Part shown: piece by piece, positions 56,858 to 64,000 of the stretch
How the letters are laid out: every line of letters starts with the position of its first letter
Position numbering within the stretch: position 1 is the stretch's first letter
Assembly (NCBI RefSeq): GCF_022179805.1
Contig: NZ_BPUO01000005.1
Location: 62,001 to 126,000 of the forward strand
Reading direction: 5' to 3'
Source: Cupriavidus pauculus
GTDB taxonomy: Bacteria; Pseudomonadota; Gammaproteobacteria; Burkholderiales; Burkholderiaceae
Length of the DNA stretch: 64,000 nt
The notes under the pieces: generated by a model
The model's input: the letters and a program-made list of their open reading frames with translations, nothing else
Database searches by the model: none
What the model was told of the DNA's origin: nothing
Position numbers and translations under genes: made by a program

Positions 56858-58247
56858 CCTCGAACAGGCGGCTGCACGACGCGGCGACCTGCGCTTCGGG
56901 CGCCGTTGCCACCCCCAGCAACAGGCCCGATGACGCGGGGGATGGCGCGGCGAACCACTTGGATAGCGGCGACGGTGCCATCCCGAAGTGCATCAACTCC
57001 CGCGCGATCTCGATGTCGGGCGCGCCGTCCGGGAGCCTGAGCAGTATCGCCAGGCCGGTCTTCATCCACGCGGCATCGCGCATGCGCAACTGCTCGCACA
57101 GCGCGTCACGTTGCACGGCATACAGGCGCTTGAGCCGGCGGACACGGCGAACGTAATGACCTTCCCGCATGAATTGGGCCGTGGCCAGCTGGACGATCGG
57201 GGAGGGCGCGGGCGCCAATGCCGCGGCCACTTCCGAGAACGGGTGGATCAGTTCGGCCGGTGCTACGACGAATCCGAGTCGCAACGCCGGGCTGATGGTC
57301 TTGCTGAAGGTGCCGATATGGATCACCCGGTTGCCACCGCCCAACGATGCCAGGGCGGGTGCCACCCGGCCATCGAGCTGAAGTTCGCTGAGGTAGTCGT
57401 CTTCGATGATCCAGGCGCCGCTGGCCGTCGCCCACTCAAGCAGCTGCAGCCGTCGCCTGGCTGACAGGACCGAACCCAACGGTGCCTGTTGCCCGGGCGT
57501 CACGACGGCCAGGGCGGCGTCCGGGGCGTGCTCGATGCCGTAGCCAACGTTCATGCCTTCCGCGTCCACCGGCACCGGCACGCCATGCATCCGGGCAAGC
57601 TCCAGGGCTTTGCGGGTGACCATGAATCCGGGTTCCTCCATCCAGACCTTCCGGCCATCGAGCCCGAGCACGCGCAGTGCAAGGCCCAGGCCGCCGATGT
57701 ATCCGGAAGTGATGAACACCTGCTCCGGCAGGCAGTGCAGGTTGCGGGAAATGGCGAGATAGCCAGCGATCTCGCGGCGCAGTTCGAGCTCGCCTCGGGG
57801 ATCGGGATAGACCAGCGACGAGAACGCGCCTGTTTTCAGGAGATTCGAAGCGCGCGCCCGCGCGAACAGCCTGTCGGGCAGTCCTTCCAGCGCTGGAACG
57901 CCGAGCTGGAAGATCGCCGGCCCGCTGTTCATCTGGAGATAGCTACGCATGAATGCCCCGGGCTCTGGTGCTTCTGGCCGGGATATCGGCGCGCGTGACC
58001 GGGGCGCGACGCGGGTGCCCCGTGCGCCGAAGGCTTCGATGATCTGTGCGTCGGACAGGCGCTCATACGCTGCTTGAACGGTGCCGCGCGCCACGCCGAG
58101 ATGCGCGGCCAGGTCTTGCCACGATGGTAGGCGGGTGCCAGGTGCGAGCACACCCGAGTCGATGGCGCGGGCAATGCTCAGGCAAATCTGTTCCGACAGC
58201 GGAAGCTTTGCCTTGCGGTCGAGACGAATTTGCAGTCTCGGGTCCAT
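56769..58247 (-). CDS. MocR/PdxR-family regulator (GntR HTH plus aminotransferase domain)
   Basis: A 492-residue fusion: N-terminal GntR winged HTH (PLSEQICLSIARAIDSGVLA, PGTRLPSWQDLAAHLGVARG) and a fold-type-I aminotransferase-like domain with the PLP lysine in IHIGTFSKTISPALRLGF. MocR proteins regulate vitamin B6, GABA, taurine or amino-acid genes using PLP and do not usually transaminate. ATG 58247 (MDPRLQIRL) was chosen; the frame runs on upstream as a shadow. The C-terminal 30 residues are encoded antisense to DUF417. It diverges from an AraC gene, 45 bp apart. Confidence 0.87.
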   Translation of the reverse strand: MDPRLQIRLDRKAKLPLSEQICLSIARAIDSGVLAPGTRLPSWQDLAAHLGVARGTVQAAYERLSDAQIIEAFGARGTRVAPRSRAPISRPEAPEPGAFMRSYLQMNSGPAIFQLGVPALEGLPDRLFARARASNLLKTGAFSSLVYPDPRGELELRREIAGYLAISRNLHCLPEQVFITSGYIGGLGLALRVLGLDGRKVWMEEPGFMVTRKALELARMHGVPVPVDAEGMNVGYGIEHAPDAALAVVTPGQQAPLGSVLSARRRLQLLEWATASGAWIIEDDYLSELQLDGRVAPALASLGGGNRVIHIGTFSKTISPALRLGFVVAPAELIHPFSEVAAALAPAPSPIVQLATAQFMREGHYVRRVRRLKRLYAVQRDALCEQLRMRDAAWMKTGLAILLRLPDGAPDIEIARELMHFGMAPSPLSKWFAAPSPASSGLLLGVATAPEAQVAASCSRLFEVIERSCRRPLGARPTPEAAKSRHPARQDP

Positions 58248-58292
58248 TTGTTCAGTACACACGGTAATTGGAAATTGGCAGGAGACGAAAAA

Positions 58293-59150
58293 GTGGTACG
58301 TATCGTCACGGACGTGCATCAGAGCCGAACCATCGGCATCTGGGCCAACACGGAAGTGGAAGTCCTCGAATACGGCGAACTGCAGGACGTGGCACGCCCG
58401 ATCGGATCGCAACGTGTCAGCCTGCGTGCGGCCTTGCGTGAAACCGGCGGCCGGATCGAGGCGCGCTACAAGCCATCGCAGTCGCTGGCGGGGCGCTATC
58501 ACGGCAGTGATCACCTCAGCCTGATCGAACAGGGCGGCGAAGCGTACGGCTACACCCGGTTCATTCGCGGCTTCCGTTGCGTGGCGATCCACTTCGACGA
58601 TACCTTGCTGGGCGAAGCCTGCGGCACCGCCAGCGGTGCGGCCCATTTCCAGTCGCGGCTGATGTTCGAGCACAAGCCGATCTGGGCCATGGCCGACCGG
58701 CTGGCCCTGGCGTGCGTGACGCCACGAATCGGACAGCGGCTCTACTGCGAGAGTCTTGTCGGCATGCTTGCCGTGGAAATCGCTGGACTCGGCGCCATCG
58801 CGCCACTGCTGGCCTGCAAGGGAGGGCTCGCGCCGTTCAGGCTGCGCCGCGTCCTCGACTACATCGAAGACCATCTTGGCGACAGCCTGGCCGTCACGGA
58901 ACTGGCGGCGCTTGCCGAAGTCAGTCTCCCGCATTTCATGCGCGCCTTTCGGACGTCCACGGGAGAAGCCCCGCTGCGCTTCATCATGCGGCGGCGGGTG
59001 GTGCGCGCCACGCGGCTGCTATTGGAAACCAGCGCACCGCTGGCCACCATCGCACAGGACTGCGGCTTCGCGGACCGCTCGCATATGACCACGTGCTTTC
59101 GGCGCATTGCCGGCAATACTCCGGCGCGCATCCGTCGCGAGAGAGCATGA
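58293..59150 (+). CDS. AraC-family transcriptional regulator
   Basis: A 285-residue regulator with an unassigned N-terminal half and a C-terminal double HTH (about 190-282; SLAVTELAALAEVSLPHFMR then SAPLATIAQDCGFADRSHMT). GTG 58293 was chosen for its GGAG 8 bp upstream; an in-frame TTG at 58230 would overlap the MocR start. It diverges from MocR, but no metabolic genes adjoin it, so the target is unknown. Confidence 0.82.
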   Translation: MVRIVTDVHQSRTIGIWANTEVEVLEYGELQDVARPIGSQRVSLRAALRETGGRIEARYKPSQSLAGRYHGSDHLSLIEQGGEAYGYTRFIRGFRCVAIHFDDTLLGEACGTASGAAHFQSRLMFEHKPIWAMADRLALACVTPRIGQRLYCESLVGMLAVEIAGLGAIAPLLACKGGLAPFRLRRVLDYIEDHLGDSLAVTELAALAEVSLPHFMRAFRTSTGEAPLRFIMRRRVVRATRLLLETSAPLATIAQDCGFADRSHMTTCFRRIAGNTPARIRRERA

Positions 59151-59326
59151 TGGGGCGGGGACGTCATGGGGCGCTTTTCCTTGTGCATGATCGGTTGGCA
59201 GCCGATGGTATGCGAAGACCCCACCGGGTTGAACGTCTGCGCCCGATTTAGCAGCAGGCTGGCGAACAACACGATCAAGGGAAGAAAAGACCGGCGGCGG
59301 CACGCCACGCCGGCTGCACTGCAAAC

Positions 59327-59352
59327 AAAAAAAGCCCGGCGCAAGGCCGGGC
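59327..59352 (-). terminator. Intrinsic terminator of the porin at 59383-60414
   Basis: Read on the minus strand, GCCCGGC (59352-59346) and GCCGGGC (59340-59334) form a 7-bp stem with a 5-nt loop followed by seven T (59333-59327). It begins 30 bp after the porin stop codon. Confidence 0.9.
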
Positions 59353-59382
59353 ATAAATGGAAAGTGTCTGGTGCGGTAGGTA

Positions 59383-60414
59383 TCAGAAGCGGTGGCGCAC
59401 CCCCACCATGGCGCCGAACTGGTTGTCGCCCGGGACGACCAGGCTGCCGAGATTGGCGATCGATCCACGACCCTTGTCGGTGCGGTTGTAGGCGTAGCCG
59501 AGATTCAGGTAGGTGCTGGTGCGCTTGGAGAACGCGTACTCGGCCGAGGCTACGAACACGAACGGGTCGGCGCCGTACTTGGCGAAGTCGTTGTAGTAGA
59601 CCGAGCCCTTCAGCGTCAGGGCCGGCGTGGCGTGGTAGCCGACGCCAACCCAGTAGAGGTTGCTGCGGACGAACAGGGGGCTCAGGCCGGTCACGTTCTC
59701 CCAGCGATAGCCGCCGAAGACCTTGGTCGGGCCAAAGGCGTAGCTGAGCGCCACCGAGGCGCGCTGGACCTTGGCATCGTCGAGCGGCTGGCGCAGGTCG
59801 TACACCACGCCCACGTTGAGCGGGCCGGTGGTGTAGCGCAGGCTGGCGGCGTACTCGCGGCCCCGCTTGTAGTTGCCCGGCACTTCGCCGTTCATGTCGT
59901 AGCCGAAGCTGTACAGCGCGGAGGCGGTCAGGCCGCCGAACTTGCCCTCGTACTTGATGGAGTTGTCGGCGCGCGAGGCCATGCCAGGGTCAATGTTCAC
60001 GATCGAGTACTGCGACGTGGCAGCCATCGGATCGAAGGCAATTGTGAAATCGTAGACTGGCGTCTGGTGGCGGCCCAACGTCAGCCCGCCGTACCGGCTC
60101 TGCAGGCCCAGGTAGATCTGGCGATTGAAGAAGCGGTCGCTGGTGTTGGCGCCGTTGTCCACGTTGAAGCCGCTCTCCATGACGAAGATGCCCTTCATGC
60201 CGCCGCCCAGGTCGTCGGTGCCGCGCATGCCCCACCAGGAACCGGTGGTGATGCCGTTGCCGGACTGCATGCGGACCAGGCTGTTGTCGCTGAGCGTGCG
60301 CGACAGGTATTCCACGCCGACATCGGCAACGCCGTACAGCGTCACGCTCGACTGGGCTTGCGCGCCCATCGCAAACAACGCGGTTGCCGCGGCGGCGGCC
60401 AGTTTGATTTTCAT
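59383..60414 (-). CDS. Burkholderia-type trimeric porin (2)
   Basis: A 343-residue outer-membrane porin: signal peptide (cleavage after GAQA), then QSSVTLYGVADVGVEYLSRT, SGNGITTGSWWGMRGTDDLG, the YGGLTLGRHQTPVYDF strand and a terminal Phe (GVRHRF). It forms a passive channel for small anions or organic acids; selectivity is unknown. ATG 60414 (MKIKLAAAAATALF) begins the signal and has GGAGA upstream. An intrinsic terminator follows. Confidence 0.93.
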   Translation of the reverse strand: MKIKLAAAAATALFAMGAQAQSSVTLYGVADVGVEYLSRTLSDNSLVRMQSGNGITTGSWWGMRGTDDLGGGMKGIFVMESGFNVDNGANTSDRFFNRQIYLGLQSRYGGLTLGRHQTPVYDFTIAFDPMAATSQYSIVNIDPGMASRADNSIKYEGKFGGLTASALYSFGYDMNGEVPGNYKRGREYAASLRYTTGPLNVGVVYDLRQPLDDAKVQRASVALSYAFGPTKVFGGYRWENVTGLSPLFVRSNLYWVGVGYHATPALTLKGSVYYNDFAKYGADPFVFVASAEYAFSKRTSTYLNLGYAYNRTDKGRGSIANLGSLVVPGDNQFGAMVGVRHRF

Positions 60415-60666
60415 GCCTGGATCTCCAGTTGGGGAAAAGTCCCGCAATGATCGGGAGGCATGAGGCCGGCGGCTTTGACTTGGCTCGATTCTTCGCCACT
60501 TGGCAGCGGAAAATTCTTGGCGTCGCATGTGAACAACGGCGGACGACTACTCGCGTATCGTCGTTATACGAACTTGCTTCTCGAACAGTATTAAATTTGT
60601 TGCAGCTGAGCCGGAGCGTGCATCGTCGATGCGCGGTGTCGAGTGGTTATCGCCCGACGGCGCAGC

Positions 60667-61608
60667 TCAGAAACTGGCGGCCAGTCCCAGCGATATCCCT
60701 GAGACGTTGTTGCCGAACACGTATCGCACCACGGCACGCACACGCGTGACGAATACCTCGTGCGCGGTGGTGTCGAGTTCCAGGCCCAGGCCTACCGACG
60801 TCAGATGCTCGAACCCCAGCACGTTGGCCTGGCTGCCCAGGTATTGCGAGTGGGAGAGTTCCAGCACGTAGCGCACGGGCCGGTCCAGCGCAAACATGCC
60901 GGTGGGGGCGCGGTAGCGCGCATAGAGATTGGCGGTCTGGGCGGTGGCCGATCCCTTGACCCCGGACGTGGTGCCGCCGAACGTCTGCAGGTAGATGTTC
61001 GTGTAGCGCAACTCCACGTCGATGTCGTGCTCGGGCCGGTAGTGTTCCCAGTCCAGCATCACCGAGCCGCCCAGCCCATAGGCATTGAGCGTGCCCCGGT
61101 CCAGGAAGTCGATGCTGCTGTCGGTGGCCCGGTTGACCGCGAACTGGGCGACGGCCAGGTCGCTGGACACATTGCCGAGCGATGCATTGAGGATCGGCCG
61201 GAACACCAGCTCCTTGTCGGCCGTCAGCGGGAAGTCCCAGCCGATGCCGACGGTGCCGGCCACGCTGTTCCAGCGCGTGGGAATCGGACGCGTCTCGGAG
61301 CCGTCGCTGGCGATGAACGTCGGATCGTAGCGGCTGTAGGCAATCGAGCCTTCCACATAGAGCGGGAACGACTTGCTCAGCGTGAAGCCGCCGCCCAGCT
61401 GCGACATCTTGATGCCGGGGTTGCCGCTGGCCGCGTTGTTGATCGACAGCGAACTCGATGTCAGGTCGGGTACCACCGAGTAGGCCATCAGGGCCAGCAC
61501 GCCGTTGGCCTGCTTCTGGACGTTGGCACCCACCACGCTGAACTGGGCGTGGGCGGGCAGGCTGGCACAGAGGCACAACGCGGCAATGGAGGCGGCTTTG
61601 TGAAGCAT
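60667..61608 (-). CDS. Outer-membrane beta-barrel protein of unknown function
   Basis: A 313-residue exported protein: signal peptide (cleavage after AHAQ, about residue 22), then alternating amphipathic strands (FPLYVEGSIAYSRYDPTF, VAGTVGIGWDFPL, DIDVELRYTNIYLQTFGG) ending in SGISLGLAASF with the C-terminal Phe typical of barrels. It resembles solitary autotransporter-like barrels without a passenger. It lies 252 bp upstream of the porin gene in the same direction. No substrate can be given. Confidence 0.7.
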   Translation of the reverse strand: MLHKAASIAALCLCASLPAHAQFSVVGANVQKQANGVLALMAYSVVPDLTSSSLSINNAASGNPGIKMSQLGGGFTLSKSFPLYVEGSIAYSRYDPTFIASDGSETRPIPTRWNSVAGTVGIGWDFPLTADKELVFRPILNASLGNVSSDLAVAQFAVNRATDSSIDFLDRGTLNAYGLGGSVMLDWEHYRPEHDIDVELRYTNIYLQTFGGTTSGVKGSATAQTANLYARYRAPTGMFALDRPVRYVLELSHSQYLGSQANVLGFEHLTSVGLGLELDTTAHEVFVTRVRAVVRYVFGNNVSGISLGLAASF

Positions 61609-61979
61609 GCGTGACGGCGCGCAGGGGGAAGGGCGCACCAATGGTCGCAAGGATCGCCGCCGGGCGGAATTCAGTTTTGTCGCGGCGTGACTTTAGCAAT
61701 TCCGGTGAAACGTGCCGCCGCGCCCGGAGTGCCGCAAGCGTATCGCGGGGCGGTGTGGTGCCAGTAGCGGCGTGCGAGGGGCGGTGCAGGGGGAACATGC
61801 ACGGAACGTGCAACAAAGTGGCGCTGGCACATTCCGACAGCGGATTGCGTGCGTGTCCTACACAGCAGGCCGCGCGCCGTGCCTACACTGTCAATCAGCG
61901 CCGCACCCTGCCACCGGCGCCGGCCAGAACGGGCTGGGGCAGGGCCGGACATTCTGCAACCGACCATAGGAGTACGATC
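61609..61979. other. Divergent promoter region between barrel gene and csbD
   Basis: 371 bp without a supportable gene. The GGAG ribosome site of csbD is at about 61969-61972. No strong palindrome or repeat is seen. Confidence 0.4.
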
Positions 61980-62159
61980 ATGAACAAGGACCAGGTGAAG
62001 GGCCGCATGAACGAGGCCAAGGGCAAGGCCAAGGAACTGGCCGGCAAGGTTACCGGCAAGACTTCCACGGAAATGAAGGGCAAGGCCCAGCAGGTGGCCG
62101 GCCGCACGCAGGCCGCCTATGGTGATGCCAAGGAAGACATGAAGAAGAATCCGCGCTGA
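61980..62159 (+). CDS. CsbD-family stress protein
   Basis: A 59-residue hydrophilic, helix-forming protein (MNKDQVKGRMNEAKGKAKEL then AGKVTGKTSTEMKGKAQQVA), a complete CsbD domain. Family members are strongly induced by general stress or in stationary phase; their molecular role is not known. ATG 61980 with GGAG upstream is clear; the longer frame upstream is chance. Two hairpins follow, the second a good terminator. Confidence 0.92.
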   Translation: MNKDQVKGRMNEAKGKAKELAGKVTGKTSTEMKGKAQQVAGRTQAAYGDAKEDMKKNPR

Positions 62160-62175
62160 TAGTTCAAGTTCAGCG

Positions 62176-62213
62176 CCGGGCCGGCCCGCGCCAGCGTGCA
62201 CGGGCCGGCCCGG
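62176..62213. repeat. GC-rich hairpin after csbD
   Basis: CCGGGCCGGCCCG (62176-62188) and CGGGCCGGCCCGG (62201-62213) are perfect 13-bp inverted arms with a 12-nt loop, without a T-run. It may stabilise the csbD transcript end upstream of the true terminator. Confidence 0.6.
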
Positions 62214-62220
62214 ACGGAGG

Positions 62221-62247
62221 AAGGCGGGGCTACAGCCCCGCCTTTTT
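62221..62247 (+). terminator. Intrinsic terminator of csbD
   Basis: AAGGCGGGGCT (62221-62231) and AGCCCCGCCTT (62234-62244) form a perfect 11-bp stem with a 2-nt loop; the T-run is TTTTT at 62243-62247. It abuts the stop of the convergent FAD-oxidase gene. Confidence 0.88.
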
Positions 62248-63710
62248 CATGCCGGCCGGTCCAGTTGCGGCAGCACCCGCCCCGGGTTCAGCAGGTTTTT
62301 CGGATCGAGCGCGCGCTTGATCTGCCACATCAGTTCCAGCTCGACCGGCGACTTGTAACGGCTCAGGTCGTCGCGCTTGGCCACGCCGATGCCGTGCTCG
62401 GCCGAAATCGACCCGTTCTCGGCGTAGGCCAGCCCGTCCACCAGGTCCGACACCGGCTTGTACCACTGCGCCAGGAAGCTCTTGGCGTCGCAATCCTTGG
62501 GCCGCAACGGGTTGAAGTGGACGTTGCCGTCGCCCATGTGGCCGTAGATCACCATGCGGGTGGCCGGCTCCAGGGCCAGCACCTCGGCCGACGCCTTCTC
62601 GATGAACTGGGCGATGCGCGATACCGGCACCGAAATGTCGCACTTGATGCTGCCACCGGTGCGGGTCTGGGCATCCGAGATTTCCTCGCGGATACGCCAG
62701 AACTGCTGCACATCAGCCAGGCTCGACGCCACGGCGGCATCGACCACCCATTCCCTGGTCAGCCCGGTCTCCAGGATTTCCATCAGCATGGCGCTGAGCG
62801 TTTCCTCGTCGGTGCCCGACGTCAGCTCGATCAGCACCATCCAGTCGTGCCGGCCCGGCAGCGGCGACGGCACGTCGCCCAGGTATTCCAGCACCAGGTC
62901 TAGCGCGGGTGCCGAAATCAGCTCGAATGCGGTAACGGCGCCGCCCGAGATCGCACGCGCCTCGCCCAGCAGCTTGACTGCCGCCTCGGGGCCGTCCACG
63001 GCCACGAAGGCCACGGCGGTGGAGCGCGGCTGCGGCATCAGCTTCAGCACCGCGCCGGTGATGATGCCCAGCGTGCCTTCGGCGCCGACGAACAGGTGCT
63101 TGAGGTCGTAGCCGGTGTTGTCCTTGCGCAGCCCCTTGAGCGACGAGAAGATGCGCCCGTCGGGTAGCACCACCTCGATGCCCAGCACCAGGTCGCGCAT
63201 GTTGCCGTAGCGCAGCACGGCCGTGCCGCCGGCGTTGGTGGACAGGTTGCCGCCGATCTGGCACGAGCCTTCCGAGCCGATGCGCAGCGGAAACAGCCGC
63301 CGCGCGTCATCGGCGGCCGCGCGGGCGCCGGCCAGCGTGACGCCGGCTTCCAGCGTCATGGTGTCGTTGATGGTGTCGATGGCCAGCACGCGATTCATCT
63401 TCTTCAGGCTGATGACCACGGCCGTGCCGCTGTCATCGGGCACCGCGCCGCCCATCAGCGACGTGTTGCCCCCTTGCGGCACCACCGGCACGTCGTGCGC
63501 GTGGCACCACGTCATCACCTGGCTGACCTGTTCGGTCGTGGACGGCATCACCACCAGCGGCGACTTGCCGCGATAGATGCGGCGATAGTCGGTGACAAAC
63601 GGTTCGGTGTCGGCTTCGGCGGTCAGGTAGCCGTTGGGGCCGACAATGGCCAGCATGGCTTCGTGCAGTACGTCGGGCGAGGGCAGGGCTTTGGAAGGCA
63701 AGGAAGACAT
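62247..63710 (-). CDS. FAD-linked 2-hydroxyacid dehydrogenase (GlcD/D2HGDH family)
   Basis: A 487-residue VAO-type flavoprotein. FAD-binding PCMH motifs VVPQGGNTSLMGGAVPD and SEGSCQIGGNLSTNAGGTAV, and the C-terminal metal/substrate motif GHMGDGNVHFNPL with ENGSISAEHGIG, place it with glycolate oxidase GlcD, D-lactate and D-2-hydroxyglutarate dehydrogenases. It oxidises a D-2-hydroxyacid to the 2-oxo acid, passing electrons to the respiratory chain. It follows the HpaI-type aldolase by 9 bp, so both probably act in one sugar-acid or hydroxyacid pathway. Confidence 0.88.
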   Translation of the reverse strand: MSSLPSKALPSPDVLHEAMLAIVGPNGYLTAEADTEPFVTDYRRIYRGKSPLVVMPSTTEQVSQVMTWCHAHDVPVVPQGGNTSLMGGAVPDDSGTAVVISLKKMNRVLAIDTINDTMTLEAGVTLAGARAAADDARRLFPLRIGSEGSCQIGGNLSTNAGGTAVLRYGNMRDLVLGIEVVLPDGRIFSSLKGLRKDNTGYDLKHLFVGAEGTLGIITGAVLKLMPQPRSTAVAFVAVDGPEAAVKLLGEARAISGGAVTAFELISAPALDLVLEYLGDVPSPLPGRHDWMVLIELTSGTDEETLSAMLMEILETGLTREWVVDAAVASSLADVQQFWRIREEISDAQTRTGGSIKCDISVPVSRIAQFIEKASAEVLALEPATRMVIYGHMGDGNVHFNPLRPKDCDAKSFLAQWYKPVSDLVDGLAYAENGSISAEHGIGVAKRDDLSRYKSPVELELMWQIKRALDPKNLLNPGRVLPQLDRPA

Positions 63711-63719
63711 CTTCGATAC

Positions 63720-64000
63720 TCAGTAGGCGGCTCCGGGCGCGGACACCTGTTGGGCGCGCTCCGGCAGGAATTCGGCGGCGAGCTTGCGGGCCGCGTTGGC
63801 GTAGACCAGCACGTCGACCCCGGTGGCCACGAACGTGCAGCCCAGGTCCAGGTATCGGCGCGCGAGCGTGTTGTCCGAAGTCAGCGTGCCGGCGGCCTTG
63901 CCGCTGGCGATGATCGTGCGCATGGCGGCTTCGATCTGCGCCTGCACTTCGGGGTGGCCGGGATTGCCGCGATGGCCCATCGACGCGGCCAGGTCGGCCG
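63720..64000 (-). CDS. HpcH/HpaI-family aldolase, 3' part, cut by the window edge
   Basis: The last ~93 residues of a class II pyruvate aldolase. [21 protein letters not shown] is the conserved region after the active-site loop in HpaI/GarL-type enzymes, followed by [27 protein letters not shown]. The frame is open to the edge, so the ATG at 63980 is internal. GarL-type enzymes cleave ketodeoxyglucarate to pyruvate and tartronate semialdehyde; other members use different hydroxy-oxo-acids. It is coupled to the FAD dehydrogenase downstream. Confidence 0.83.
   Translation of the reverse strand, partial: ADLAASMGHRGNPGHPEVQAQIEAAMRTIIASGKAAGTLTSDNTLARRYLDLGCTFVATGVDVLVYANAARKLAAEFLPERAQQVSAPGAAY

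Noticed and set aside
58229..58240. A third partial copy of box 2 (GCAGTCTCG) near the MocR start
   Set aside because: It matches only 8-9 bases, lies inside coding sequence, and has no TTGATCCTTT box 32 bp upstream.
1..64000. CRISPR arrays, tRNA or rRNA genes, intact IS elements or prophage
   Set aside because: No spaced repeats, cloverleaf-like sequence, rRNA motifs, transposase or phage structural genes were recognised on either strand.

Overview
This is a GC-rich chromosomal or megaplasmid segment that looks like a beta-proteobacterium of the Burkholderiaceae, most likely Cupriavidus or a close relative. The evidence is four Bug/TctC-type periplasmic binding proteins, two Burkholderia-type trimeric porins, an abundance of LysR/AraC/GntR/TetR regulators beside small catabolic operons, and strong G/C preference at codon third positions. 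No rRNA, tRNA, CRISPR array, replication origin or complete insertion sequence was seen.

Region by region. 0-5 kb: a minus-strand tripartite drug-efflux operon (outer-membrane factor, DHA2 pump, HlyD adaptor) followed by a TetR gene; a shared palindromic motif lies before the operon and before a gene cut by the left edge. 5.3-10.7 kb: an accessory patch with less uniform composition that carries three toxin-antitoxin-like modules (HTH antitoxin plus decayed PIN gene; VapBC with damage in both genes; HTH plus DUF6036 nucleotidyltransferase) and a cysteine desulfurase fused to a DUF442 domain. 10.7-20 kb: DUF1275 membrane protein, isochorismatase-like hydrolase, chemoreceptor, cytochrome c, acyl-CoA synthetase with a divergent Crp/Fnr regulator, HAD hydrolase, an unusual 58-residue basic protein and a GlxA-type regulator. 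20-27.8 kb: beta-carbonic-anhydrase-like protein, a TetR/NmrA/HD/SDR operon, a repeat-containing exported protein, an esterase, and an EamA exporter with a divergent Lrp regulator.

27.9-37.1 kb: ilvD with a strong terminator, a Bug protein, a diguanylate cyclase, and an overlapping operon of Bug protein, aconitase-family large and small subunits, an isocitrate-lyase/PEP-mutase-family lyase and a GntR/HutC regulator. The operon reads as hydration/dehydration and then carbon-carbon cleavage of a branched malate, as in the 2,3-dimethylmalate steps of nicotinate breakdown. 37.1-41.4 kb: an XRE-cupin regulator divergent from a two-component flavin monooxygenase (NtaA/SnaA-type oxygenase plus flavin reductase) and an MFS transporter, with two palindromes between them. 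41.5-52.6 kb: another Bug protein, a porin, and a hexuronate/aldarate cluster (ketoglutarate-semialdehyde dehydrogenase, GntR, Bug, enolase-superfamily dehydratase, RraA-type aldolase, uronate dehydrogenase, SMP-30 lactonase) followed by a glycosidase lipoprotein. A near-identical 19-bp motif at both ends suggests one regulon.

52.7-59.2 kb: LysR, nitroreductase, AhpD-like protein, an RclR-like AraC regulator and an RclC-like DUF417 membrane protein. The nitroreductase and DUF417 promoters share two boxes at identical spacing, pointing to one oxidant/electrophile stress regulon. A MocR/AraC divergent pair follows. 59.3-64 kb: a porin, an outer-membrane barrel, CsbD, an FAD-linked 2-hydroxyacid dehydrogenase and the end of an HpaI-type aldolase. 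Functions come from recognisable motifs and family likeness read by eye; substrates of the catabolic clusters are inference.
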